Part shown: piece after piece, positions 11,635 to 22,878 of the stretch
Layout of the letters: each line of letters starts with the position of its first letter
How positions within the stretch are numbered: the first letter of the stretch is position 1
NCBI GenBank assembly: GCA_016169945.1
Contig: JADLSH010000305.1
Location: 682,001-746,000 of the forward strand
Source of the DNA: Trachythela sp. YZ-2020
Lineage: Eukaryota > Cnidaria > Anthozoa > Malacalcyonacea > Clavulariidae
Reading direction: 5' to 3'
DNA length: 64,000 bases
Notes under the pieces: generated by a model
The model's database searches: none
The model's input: only the letters and a program-made list of their open reading frames with translations
What the model was told of the DNA's origin: nothing
Made by a program: the position numbers and the translations under genes

Positions 11635-13296
11635 GTAAAGAAATTGTATACATTTTTCTGCCGTAAACCTCCAAATATAAGCCAGCCCTTGAATATATGC
11701 CCAGCATATCATTAAGAAATTGTAATATGCAATTGACTTATCCTCATTTTTGCACTTGATTAATTAGTAGTCATGTTACATTGTTATTCTTCAACAATTT
11801 TTAATCCTTAATATTGTTTCACTTATGCAAAACACAATGCATCCATATATAAGCCTCTATCCAAGTCTGACACTAGGGGTTGGTTTGGGGGGGTGGTCGT
11901 TTGTGGAATGTGGACCATCTCTCACCTCTCTATGATTGATTGTAATAGGTTTTATCAACAATGAAAGCCTAATTTCCTTTTAACTAAACAAACTAAAATC
12001 AGATTTGGGCAAAAAAAGATTGATGATTGAATTTGCTACCACCAAAGAATATGCTGGCAACCTAAATTCACACCCTCAATATTTGACAAAGTGTCCGCCA
12101 CTGATCGCGAGCTAATTGAGGTTTGCACCGACTACAGCCGCACCTTTGTTCAGTCTGAAAAGAGGGGGTACATTTGCCAATAAATAGTGCACATTAAAAA
12201 ATTGAGATATGGTGTGGCACACATCAAAGAGTATAATATAGTTTAATTGTTCTAGCTTTTTTTATTTGATATATTTTTATGGCGATTACTTCAGGCCTGT
12301 TTCAAACGTCGCCTTTTGCATGTGTCGAATTCAATTGTTTGCATTATGTAGATGCAAAATTCGACGTCTGAAACAATTAAATTCGACGTTTTTAATTGCG
12401 GTCGACCGTAACTTTAAATTCGATCGGTTCGGTCGCATAATGCGAGCTAAATGCGACGTGGTTTTAGACGTCGCATTCGGATTTGTTTCGAATTCAATTC
12501 GGTCTGGGCATGGTACAGGAGACGTCATGTACTGTTATTGAAAAATAACATGTTGCCAGTTTCTCAAGTGCTTTTGTGGCAAATACGGCGGCCGTACCTT
12601 GTATATATCTTGTAACAAAGAATTAAATACCCCGGCGATCGCCGGGTTACTGCATAACTTGCGGAGTATATACGAATTAATGCGTTTTACGAAATACGAA
12701 ATATCCAAAAAGATGATATTTTAAGTAACTGCAGTCCCCGATTTTGTAAGGGTGGTTTAATTGTCCTTCTCATTTACCTTGCTCGAGATATTATACAATT
12801 TAATAATGCTAATTTGTTTCAATTTTTGACTTGTTTGAATTTGGCGCCATATTCTGTGTTTATTTTTAGGAACACGTTCAGTATGTTATTTAATTCGACA
12901 CATGCAAAATGCGACGTTTAATTTTAAACAGGCCTTATATTATTAAACACAGAACCAATTAACAACCAACTCCCGATCAGGGCGTGATTTCATACATGTT
13001 CTAGTGTACTCAATCATTTATGTGTTTGTTGTGTTCGCCACTTTGAAAACATCAAAGAAGAGATAAATTATCAATATTAAGGGATATACCGCAAAAGAGC
13101 AAATTGATAGAAAAAATTCGTGTATAGAATTTAATGAACAGAATAATGTATAAAATAATTCAAAGACCCGTATGGCAATTCTAATAAAATAATTTAAACA
13201 TGAAGATGAAAGTATACACAGCTATACACGAAGTTAAGATGCCTTTTACATGTAATGATTTTCTTAACAATTATAAGTATTTCCCCTTGATTTCAG
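11635..13296 (+). other. intron 1 of NLR copy 2, with a large inverted-repeat element
   Basis: GT at 11635 and AG at 13295-13296 after a pyrimidine tract. Most of its second half is occupied by the inverted-repeat element 12293-12935. No other coding segment was found. Confidence 0.8.
12293..12935. mobile_element. TIR element in intron 1 of NLR copy 2
   Basis: The left end AGGCCTGTTTCAAACGTCGC...TTTTGCATGTGTCGAATT is mirrored at the right end by AATTCGACACATGCAAAATGCGACGTTT...AAACAGGCCT. Internal copies of TTCGACGTCTGAAAC recur, and a fragment of the same family is at about 22785-22805. Target duplication is unclear. No transposase is present. Confidence 0.7.
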
Positions 13297-13409
13297 GATT
13301 TCAATTGTGTTTTGGTCAACCTGTCGACATTGAAATCTTGACTTTACTCAGAGGTGAAGTGGATGAAATGTTTCAAGCTGTAAAGACATGGATTTTAGAG
13401 AAAGAAGAG
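13297..13409 (+). CDS. exon 2 of NLR copy 2
   Basis: Flanked by TTTCAG and GTTTGA and joined in phase on both sides. It encodes 38 residues (GFQLCFGQPVDIEILTLL ... ILEKEE), a helical linker between HEPN and NB-ARC. The open frame begins upstream at 13200, but that part is intronic. Confidence 0.75.
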
Positions 13410-13996
13410 GTTTGAAAATTGTTTTATTTGGTTGTAGGTGTATACTGAGAAATCTATTTACTACCAAAATATACGTTTCAGGGTAATATAGAATTATCAT
13501 TTGTACAATACTGTATAACCCGACAAGTTAAATGCAACTGCTCATAGTTTTGCCGTAAATAGTTGGACTATATAAAGCGGAACCAGACTTAGTATTGAAG
13601 TGTGGTGTCTCGTCTAGTCTAGCACAAGAGTGAATAATCATTCTCCATCAGTGTATTTATGAACACTAAATATAACAGCGTCGATTTGCTAGTTTGCTTT
13701 CAAACCTCTATAAAAATAGTAACAATATGTCACAAATTTAAAATAGGTTATATCCATCTCCATTATGTCTCTCTCGAGTAAGAAATTACTTCCGGTAAAC
13801 CTACGTGACAAGATAATAGTCATGCATGAAGTACTTGCTGCATAACATTTCGAACGTAATCACACCCAGAAAATAAAGCACTGCCAATTTTGCAGCGGCA
13901 CCGCAATTATAAACAGCTGTACGAAGGTGTTTTCATCTAAACCTGTTTAGTTTAATAGTCACAATTGATCAACTTAAAATATGTTTCGTTTTACAG
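13410..13996 (+). other. intron 2 of NLR copy 2
   Basis: 587-base intron ending TTTTACAG. The first codon of exon 3 is an in-frame ATG (13997), so a promoter within this intron could produce a form lacking HEPN. No promoter motif is clear. Confidence 0.65.
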
Positions 13997-16900
13997 ATGA
14001 CTACACTACTTTTGAATATCAGCGAGATACAGTCAAACTTGAATAAGGAAATTGACGATCTGCGTATGAACGTAGAAAAATGTGTGATTCAGGGAACTAA
14101 CAATTCCTTAATGATAGAAAAATGTGCGATTCAGGTAAATGGCAATTCTAAAGAAATACAGCTTCTTGAGAAGAAATTTACCACTGAACTTTCAAGATAT
14201 TATATTAAGGAAGAGGAGAAAATTCCCTATGTCTTCAGTGCACCTCCACGAAATCGTTATTTCGCTGGTCGAACTGAAGAAATCCAGGAGCTTAAACGTA
14301 TTTTGAAAGTCGAGGAAACGTTGAACGAAAAGAAAGTTCGTGTTGCAGCAGTTTGTGGTTTGGGTGGAATTGGTAAAACAAGCTTAGTTTCCGAGTATGC
14401 TCATCAGATGAAGGATTTCTACAAGGGAGGTGTTTATTGGTTCTCTGCTGAAGATGATACGTTTCTTGACAAGACAGTGAACGACATCGCATTAGAGATT
14501 GGTGCCTTGCTTGGTTCATTTGATTTAACCTTGTCAAATATCCTGAGAAAAATTAGCACTTCCAATAATCCAAGTCTTATTGTCCTCGACTGCTTGGATC
14601 AACTGGATCTCTCGTCCAATATGATGAAATTTCTCTCCCTTCCTTCACAAAAGAGTATCTTTGGACATTTTATTGTGTTAACTAGGCGAAACCCAAACCT
14701 ACTTGTTGACGAAGTTTCAGTTTTTGAGGAGCATTCTTGTCTTCAGCTGAAATGTTTCCTGTCTCAAGAAGCAAAGCAATTTCTTTATTCAAGGACTGGT
14801 GTGAATCGTGATGAAAATATTGAAAGTGTTGCAGAAAGTCTTTGTGAAGAGCTGGGAAGACTGCCACTTGCTTTGGAGCAAGCTGGAGCTTGTATCAAAA
14901 TGCTGCGTTGCAGTTTATCTTCATACTTGGAGCAGTATAAAGCTGAACGCTTGGGACTGCTGAGTCAACAAACAGCACGGGCTGTAGCACCAGGTAAGGA
15001 GTCACCTGAACGTCTTGCCGTTCACACGACATGGCTTATCAATATAGAGTATGTGAAGAAGAGCCCGAATGGTCAGGCTGCTGTTCGATTTATGAATGCT
15101 TGTTCTTTTTTCAATGGAAGCGAGATCGAAGAAGAATTGATCAACGTTGGAACACCCGAAGTAGAAGACGTCGCGTTTCGTAAATGTGTATCATTACCAT
15201 TGGGTTGCCGTCAGATTCTAAAATTGTTGACTGACTTTTCACTTTTCACCAATGTCGAAGCGCGCTCTGTCAGCACCCATCGTTTGGTTCAGGAAATAGT
15301 CAGAGAAAGTCTTCATCCGGAATCGAAAGCAGAGGCCTTCATTGATGCTGTGCGGATGCTTTGTTATGCACTTTCTAAATGTTCTTCACCCAGTAATCTT
15401 GTAAGTTCAGATGAAAGGAATGATGAAGAACCAAACATATCTATCTCTGATTTACCTAAAAGTCCATCTCACTTCTACATGTGGTCTAAACTTTGTATGC
15501 ATGGTCATCATCTTTGCAAAAATATGGAGGATCTGCTGTTAACTCCCGACGCTGTTTGTTTAGACTCAGTGTGGTTTCCTGCAACAGCCAAAATTCTTTA
15601 CGAATGTGCTGTTCATTTGAGCGCAAATCATAAACAGGAAGAAGCAAAACGCACATTGAACTTTGGCTATCGCATATTAGACTGGCTTCCTTTGGCAGAG
15701 TATGAAATGGTGGAAAAGAATGTTTCAAATAGTTCCTTGTTTCCACTTTCTATTCCTTTACCAAAATCAATTCTGAACGTGATTAAACGATGTTGTATGC
15801 CTTATTTTGTTTCACTTCAACCTCTGACTGAAAAACCTGATCCTGAAGCTAGCCACCGTGATTTGATGGAGAAAATCGAGAAATTAAGATTTGATGGAAA
15901 CAACAGTTTTAAAGAAGGTCGCTACAATGAAGCATGTGACACGTATTCTTCTGCAATAAATTTGGCTCAGGATTGCAATAATGCTTTCAATCCCTTGTTG
16001 CTTACTAACCGTTCAACGGTTTACATAAAATTAAAGCGATACGAAGATGCTTTAAAAGATGCGAATGATTACATAACGCGTCGTCCAGACTGCTGGCGGG
16101 GTTATGCCAGAAAAGCTCTGGCACTTGATGGCTTGAATGAGAAAGTCAGTGTTGAAATAGCTGCTGCTTTAGCTTTTTATCACAATAGGGCTATTTTCTC
16201 TGATTTTTTACCATTCAAAGAGTCTTTCTTGGATTTGCAGAAACGCATTTTTATATGCGATAGTGTGGATGAACTGCGAGAAGCGATTTATTCGCAGGAA
16301 GTACAAGAGGGTGTGTTAAAGATTTTGGTTCTGGGATCAGAAGAATATATCTTAAATGTTGGAACATTTGTCAAACCGTGGAACAACTGTATTCTAGTTG
16401 GTACGAGAAAAGGTTGTTCTGTTTCTTTGAAGTTGGACGATACCATTCACTTGTTGAAGTGCATGCTTACAAATCTGTCATTCTATTTCAGTAAAGGTCA
16501 GGTGTATTGTATACCTGGTTCGTTCGTCAAGATGCTTAGCTGTAACTTTACGTGTTGTGATGACGCCTTGCCTGCTGTAGGAACTCAGGGGGATTTTAAC
16601 GCAGAACAATGCAATTTTACAAGCAAGAACAGTGCTGGACTGATGTGTGTTGGATCAGGTAATGCGATTGTTGTTGACTGTTCCTTTTGTGGCAATGGGA
16701 AATTTGGGTTAGAGTGTGCGAAGGCGGGGCGTTGATTGTGAAAAGCAGTCGCATATATAACAATGGTGAAACTGGGTTGTCAATAGGAGTCGAAACATCG
16801 AGGTGTGTCGCAATTAATTGTGATATTCACCACAATGGTGGCCAAGGGATTGGTATCTTAAAGTCAAAGAATGTCACGCTGATTCGAAATAACGTTTTTG

Positions 16901-18093
16901 ACAATGACTATCATGGAATATACATGGTAAATTCTGAGGCGGATATCAGAGAGAACAACGTTTTTGCTAACCGTTTGTGGGGAATTTGGTCCCAGGACAA
17001 TTCATGGTGCAATATATCGATGAATAGAGTTTTTCGCAACAAGGCTGGGGGAGTTCGTGTGGGATATCGAGCTGCAGGAAAAGAGTTTCCCCCATCTGTC
17101 GTGGAACTGAATAATATTCATGATAATATTGGTCCTGGGTTTGTGGATACGGTAAACGATTTTGAAGTAAGACAATCGGAGTTCACAAATGACGATTTGA
17201 TAAAGTCGTATTTAAAGTCTCCCAATTCCCTTCAATCTGCCAAATGCCAGGATAACGAAATGTACAATAACATAGAAAGTGAAAACGATGCTAAATTAGA
17301 TTTTTCCGTTCCATATTGCTCAAATTGTCGTAAGAAGTGCAAACTGAACAGGTGTGGAAAGTGCTTTACTGCCGCGTATTGCAACAAATCTTGCCAAGAA
17401 AACCACTGGTCAAAGCATAAGAAAATATGCAAAGTTTTACGTGAGAAGTCAAGCTATTTGATCGCTTCCATGAAAAGAGCTGAATACGATCGTTCTACGG
17501 AACTCATTGATGGCTCAAAAGAAATCGGTCCAAAGTTCAGCCCTCCTCCACCACGAGATGGCACGAGGTTTGTTGTAAAAGTACATTCTGTAATAAAAAA
17601 GTCGCACATTTTCAGTTTCATGATGTACGACCGTAGTCTTGAACTTCACCAAACATTTCATTCCAATGTTATTGAGGAACTTGTAAAAGAGTTTGGTGTA
17701 ATATGTGAACGAAAATATGTCGAGAAAAAACTTTTCTTCCACTGCCTGTTTGAAGACAACGGACAGCTTCGACTATTCACGAATGATTTTGCTGAATTTC
17801 AAAATTGGTGAATCCATATATTTAGTGTATATACCCCCAGATGAAACTTAGATTGCCTACTCGAACGTTTTAAGAGCAAAATAAATTTGTTTCGTGCGCC
17901 CGGCTTCAGAAAACATTCTTAATGCATTGAAATACCTTCTGAAAATGAGTTATACTTAATTCCCAATTTTGCTGATATTTCAGACAAAAGACACCTTTAC
18001 TAAGGGGATATATGTTATATTTAAAACACAGCTACATAGCCATAGGCCTTATCTCATAAATCCATGGCATGCAGTTTATTCCTTAATTGTTAT

Positions 18094-18099
18094 AATAAA
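18094..18099 (+). promoter_or_regulatory. polyadenylation signal AATAAA behind NLR copy 2
   Basis: AATAAA 283 bases after the stop, conserved with the site behind copy 1. Confidence 0.5.
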
Positions 18100-19197
18100 T
18101 GCTTTTTATTATGCACTTTAAAATATATAGGTTGTTCAAAGTTACAGTGTAAAATATAAAAATTTTTTTGTTCATTGCCGTCTACTGTCAGAAATTTGAC
18201 CACCCGAATATTTTTGGGTCTGAAAAAGAAAAGAAGTGCACCATGTAACAAGCAATCAAATTCTGAAATTGACTTTAACAAAATCTTTATTAATTTCTAC
18301 TACAGTCATACATAAATAACACGCATTAATCAGCATCTCAAACGTGGTCGTCCTGTGCAGGGCATGAAGTACCTGAAAAGTTTACACATGCTACCGGATA
18401 AAGCAAATATAGTATAGATTGGCTCATCTCAAAATCTTCACTGTCGTCGTTTTCACTCCAGGCGGGATCTTCAGGTGATTGGAAAGATCCCATATATATT
18501 GGGTAAAACCACTCGTAGGCCGACTTCGAGGTAAGCCAACCTATACTATATTTGCTTTATGATATCGAACACTGTCTAATATTTCGTGAATTAAAACAGG
18601 TTGAAAAATTCTTCTAATATAGATATACCCAAGTGGTTCAAGCGTAGCAATCTCAGTGCCATCGGAAGCAAATTGTTATTGGGAGGGCCCAACCTAAGGG
18701 GGTCTGGTGTCATGCTCCCCCAGGAAAATGTTGCATTTTCAAAGTTTCAGAATGCATTTTTTCGTGTTTCTTGAGAGGAATTTTTGTAATAGTTGTGAGT
18801 TTTTACACTTCAGAATTCAAGATTTTGTAACACACTTTTTAACTTTTCACAACCTCATCCCTAAGTTTTGAAATAACATTCGCTCCGTGTACAATTGCAC
18901 ACATCAATGAATTGGTTTTGTTTTTATTGATATATACACAATTCCAAAGTAACGACAAACTATTACAGATAAGTTGATTGTAGTTGGCTCTGCAAGAAAA
19001 TATATATAGTATGAAAAAAGTCAAATCCTGGAAGTAAAATGAGGAAATTAATGGGGGGATGCCTCCCCAGCCCCCCTCATTACATATAGAGACGGGGCTA
19101 CTAGTGTGTCTTGCAGAGATCATCTTGAACTACAGGGAAGCGGGGTCATGATCCATGCCATTCCCTTACCAATTAACCAATTCTTTTAGAACTATAT

Positions 19198-19413
19198 ATT
19201 ACATGATCTATATATATACATGAACTTGCGGTTAACGCTTGGCAACTGGACTCTGTAGCTCAGTGGTCAGAGCGCTGCACCGGAATCGCAGGGCCGCATG
19301 TTCGATTCCTGTCGGAGGACTTAGAGTTGCATTTTTCGCAGCTGTTCCCGTTCAGGTCTAAAATATTATATATATTAATTCACTCGAAATATCCATCCAC
19401 CTAAACCTTCTAC
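19198..19413 (+). mobile_element. tRNA-derived SINE inserted in the copy 2 flank
   Basis: The tRNA-like head has an A box TAGCTCAGTGG (19256-19266) and a B box GTTCGATTCC (19300-19309). The tail contains GTTGCATTTTTCGCAGCTG and GTCTAAAATATT. The empty site is visible in the copy 1 flank (about 3130). CTATAT occurs on both sides of the insertion (19192-19197, 19414-19419), so it is a short target duplication. A second family member is at 53815-54004 in opposite orientation. Confidence 0.85.
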
Positions 19414-19490
19414 CTATATCTTTTTTACTCTGACTTTATTCAGTTTCGATCTTTTCAATCGAGTTCCGTTATGACTACATCATGTCCAAA

Positions 19491-20227
19491 CGTCTCCAAC
19501 TCATATATTGTAAAGTGGGGCGATTTCCGAATAGGTGGCCATATTTCCTAGGAAATTTGGCCCCGGGGCCATATTTTTTAGTGAACTTAGCAAAACTTTA
19601 GCCGGGAGGGCGAATTTTTTTGGGGAGTGGCATATTTCCTGTTACACTGATCTCCTTGAAGTATTATGAACGGGAAAAATAAAAAAGATATATGGTAACA
19701 CTGATAATATTGTCGGCATATGCTGGACAATACAGTTGAGCCTGCGTAATTTAAAGAACCACTTTTTTGGCGACAGGCTGAAGTGGTTCATATTTAACAG
19801 GTATTTAGTATGAAATAGGGCAGAGTCGGTTCTTAACTAGATCTTATTTCTACTTCAAAAACAATTGTTACTGGTTTAGTGTATTGTTACTGGTTTAGTG
19901 TTTAAACTGATAATTGCTATTTCAAAGCCTCTAAATTTAATGAAATGTATTCTTTTTGAGTACTAAACAAGAGAACATGTTTTTGGATATGCACGAGTAT
20001 TAAATTAGACATGTGCAGCTAGTAACTGCCATTAAAACTTGCTTTCCACTTCAGCTAAAGTACAAAGTTAGATTTTTTAATAACCGGCCTATTTGTCAGC
20101 CTGAAGTGGTTCTTGTATTTTAGGTTCCTAATTGCCAAAGTTCTTAATCCACTGTTTCCTTCATGCGGCATTTTACTGTATGCCAAAATGGTTTACGTAC
20201 GCCAAAATTTTTACTGTATACCAAAAT
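19491..20227. other. spacer upstream of truncated NLR copy 3
   Basis: AT-rich with no gene or recognisable repeat apart from a short doubled TTACTGGTTTAGTG near 19870-19890. TGGTTCATATTTAACAG and TGAAGTGGTTC segments recur around 19780 and 20100. Confidence 0.5.
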
Positions 20228-20269
20228 GTACGCACTGCGGACCTATTTTTGGTCATGGAACCCCTCCCA

Positions 20270-21716
20270 TCGAGGAGCAACAGTATTGGACTGGTATGTG
20301 TTGGACCAGGCAATGCGGTTGTTGTTGGCTGTTCCTTTTGTGACAATGGGAAAACGGGCTTAGAAGTGCGCGAAGGCGGAACAATGATTGTCAAGAGCAG
20401 TCGCATGTATAACTAGAGGGCATTCAGAGACTGCATACCTCCGCCCGCTACTCGTTGTAAAGCACACGATTTTAGAGCAGCCTCCCTTTAATCAATTCTT
20501 CCTTGGCCGACGGGAAATGCATTCAAAAAATTTCGTATGAATATGTTTGGTATTTTTTGAGTTATCGTGCTCACGGACAAACACACACAAACACACACAC
20601 ACATACATACACACACACACATACATACAAACCCAGATGATTACATAACCTCCTGGCGGAGGTAACAATGGTCTACATGGTTTGGTAATAGGAGACGAAC
20701 CGTCAAAGTGTGCCACGATTAGTTGCGATATTCACCACAATGGTTTTGCAGGGATCGTTATCGTGAACTCAAAGAATGTCACGCTCATACGTAATTACGT
20801 TTTTGGCAATGTTAAGACTGGAATACACATGGAAAATTCTGAGGCGGTTATCAGAGAAAACAACGTTTTTAATAACCGTTTGTGGGGAATCTGGTCCATG
20901 AGCAATTCATGGTGCAATATATCGAAGAATAGAGTTTTTCGCAACAAGGCTGGGGGAGTTCGTGTCGGATATCGAGCTGCAGGAAAAGAGTTTTCTCCAT
21001 CTGTCGTCGAACTGAATAAAATTTATGATAATCTTGGTCCAGGGTTTGTGGATACCGTAAACGATTTTGAAGTGGAAGAATCGCCGACAACAAATGTCGA
21101 TTTGAGGAAGTCGTATTTGAAGTCTCCCAATTCCCTTCAATCAGCCAAATGTCAAGATAACGAAGTGTACAATAACAAAGAAAGTGGAAATGTTGGTACG
21201 TTGAATTTTTCCGTTCCTTATTGTTCAAATTGTCGTAAGAAGTGCAAACTGAACAGGTGTCGAAAGTGCTTTACTGCCGCGTATTGCAACAAATCTTGCC
21301 AAGCAAACCACTGGTCAAAGCATAAGAAAATATGCAAAGTTTTGCGTGAGAAGTCAAGCTATTTGATCACTTCCATGAAAAGGGCCGAATACGATATTAC
21401 TGAGCTACCTGATGGTCGAAAAGAAATTGGTCCAATGTTCAGCCCTGCCCCACCACGAGATGGCTCGAGGTTTGCTGTAAAAGTACACACTGGATCGGGA
21501 AATGATGGGAAGTCGGTCACTCTTATACTATACGACCGTAGTCTTGAATTTTACGAGATATTTGTTTCCAACGTTATTACTGAACTGATAGAAGAGTTTG
21601 GTGTACAATGTGAACGAAAACATTTAGAGCAAAAGCTTTTCCTTCACTGCCTGGTTGAAGATAACGGACAGCTTCGACTATTCACGAATGAATTTGCTGA
21701 ATTTCAAAATTGGTGA
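20270..21716 (+). pseudogene. NLR copy 3, 5'-truncated (beta-helix and MYND only), interrupted by an insertion
   Basis: Similarity to copies 1 and 2 begins at about 20275 in the beta-helix (GLVCVGPGNAVVVGCSFC). TPR, NB-ARC and HEPN are absent upstream. A 249-bp element (20414-20662) splits the frame. After it the frame is open (GLVIGDEPSKCATISCDIHH) through a complete MYND finger (PYCSNCRKKCKLNRCRKC, YCNKSC, HWSKHKKIC) to a TGA at 21714-21716. It is clearly more diverged from copies 1 and 2 than they are from each other, especially in the tail (TGSGNDGKSVTLILYDRS). An ATG at 20682 could in principle start a 344-aa beta-helix/MYND protein, so expression as a short gene is not excluded. Confidence 0.75.
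20414..20662. mobile_element. insertion in NLR copy 3 with TAAC flanks and CA-rich core
   Basis: Lies between TAAC (20410-20413) and TAAC (20663-20666), exactly where copies 1 and 2 are continuous. It contains CATACCTCCGCC at one end and CCTGGCGGAGG at the other, plus a (CA)n/(ACAT)n tract at about 20580-20635. A related segment is at 36577-36670 (CGCCAGGAGGTTATG, then GTTTGTTTGTG) and an end fragment at 51485-51514 (GGCGGAGGTATACAGTCTC). Confidence 0.75.
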
Positions 21717-22878
21717 AACCACATATTTTGTGTATATACCGCCATGGAACTTACAATGGCTGCTCGAACGTTTTAAGAGCAGAAATATATTCATAAGACA
21801 TAACCAAGGTTAGGGGTCCATCCGGAATTCGATTTGTTCCTGCTAGTCCGGCCGAAATTCTGACTTTCTCAAGTTCTTGTTACGGTTTGAGAATCATGAG
21901 TTATTTACAACATCATTCAGCAGTTTTTGGTAGAATTGGTTTGAGTGAGAGACATGGAATTACACTCAGTCTGGGAAACATTTTTATGCATAATTGAAGC
22001 ACCTTCTGATAATGGTTAAGGGGTATATGTCGTATAAGTGAAGATATTAAAACGCAGCTCCATATGCCATAATTGCATAAATCTATGGGTATGGCATGTA
22101 TGTACATTAAAGAATATAGGTTGTTAAAAGTCATACAGTGTGCATGTCAATTAATCATATCAGTGATATTAATATGCATATTAAGAATATTTTTGTGTTC
22201 AAAATTTGGATCTGAAAATGAAAAGAAATACACCATGTATAAACACAATAAAACAAATTCTGATATATGAACTTCAATCTTTAATAATTTCTACTACACA
22301 CGTCTTAGTGTAAAGATAGGAATTACTGTTAGTGTTAGAAACACTGCAACGTTTCAAGCAAAGACCAAAATTATATATAGAAAACGTCCAGCTTGCAAAG
22401 GTAATTATTTTTTTAAAAACTTTTGTGATAAGATGTGAAATCGATCGCCCATCTTGGGATAATATGTACTGTGTAAAAATTCAGCGGAGCCATTATGAAG
22501 AGACCAAGTGATAACCTTCTTGAGATTATCTATATGTCAAAATAATTTAGTTTTTTGGTATTTTTAAAGTTTGAAGACGTTTTTAAAAGAAACAGAGACA
22601 CTCTCCGTACATTTGGTCCCTTAGTAATGACAGGTTGCTATTTATTAATATCTAGCAATGTTTAACTGGCTTCATTCTCTGCACCAGTTACCAATGGTTG
22701 CACTATCCAGTATTTCTTAAGATCAGTGGCAAAAAGACTAGATTGACAAAGACTAAATTAATTTAGATTTAGGAAACGAAAAGTTCGACGTCTGAAATAG
22801 GCCTAAGATGAAAAGTATTTTACGACAAAGCACTCTCCAACAGACAATCTTTACCAAACTGTTTTTCGCTGAGAATAT
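21717..22878. other. convergent spacer between NLR copy 3 and SEH1
   Basis: Contains a candidate AATAAA for copy 3 (22247-22252, plus) and one for SEH1 (22641-22646, minus). Around 22255-22305 a block (AATTCTGATATATG, TTTCTACTACA) is homologous to the copy 1 and 2 flanks. No additional gene is seen. Confidence 0.55.
22641..22646 (-). promoter_or_regulatory. candidate polyadenylation signal of SEH1
   Basis: AATAAA on the minus strand (ATTAATAAATAGC), 233 bases after the SEH1 stop codon. It is the nearest canonical signal I found. Confidence 0.4.

Larger units (their letters stand above)
11058..17811 (+). pseudogene. HEPN / NB-ARC / TPR / beta-helix / MYND NLR-like gene, copy 2, frameshifted
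   Basis: Three exons join in phase: 11058-11634 (ends phase 1), 13297-13409 (phase 0) and 13997-17811. The ATG at 11058 opens a DZIP3-type HEPN domain whose helix carries RNEWAH (11481-11498), the R-N-x3-H motif of HEPN ribonucleases. Exon 3 encodes a NB-ARC STAND ATPase: P-loop GLGGIGKT (14357-14380), Walker B LIVLDCLDQLD, sensor-like VLTRR, GLPL-like GRLPLALEQAG and a winged-helix THRLVQE (MHD position). TPR helices (GNNSFKEGRYNEACDTYSSA), a beta-helix and a MYND finger follow. One base is missing near 16712 compared with copies 1 and 3. The frame therefore stops at 16735 after about 1142 aa, while the remaining beta-helix and MYND sequence continues in another frame to 17811. An intact version would be about 1500 aa. 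It is either a recent pseudogene, a truncated HEPN-NB-ARC-TPR protein, or an assembly error. The immune-receptor role is inferred from architecture. Confidence 0.8.
17812..19490. repeat. 3' flank of NLR copy 2, duplicate of the copy 1 flank
   Basis: Matches 1747 to about 3184. It includes the SEH1-like relic (about 18622-18680, minus), the possible minus-strand terminal exon (about 18338-18540) and the G/C-rich hAT-derived stretch. Homology resumes after the SINE insertion (TCTTTTTTACTCTGACTTTATTC near 19420) and ends about 19470. Confidence 0.8.
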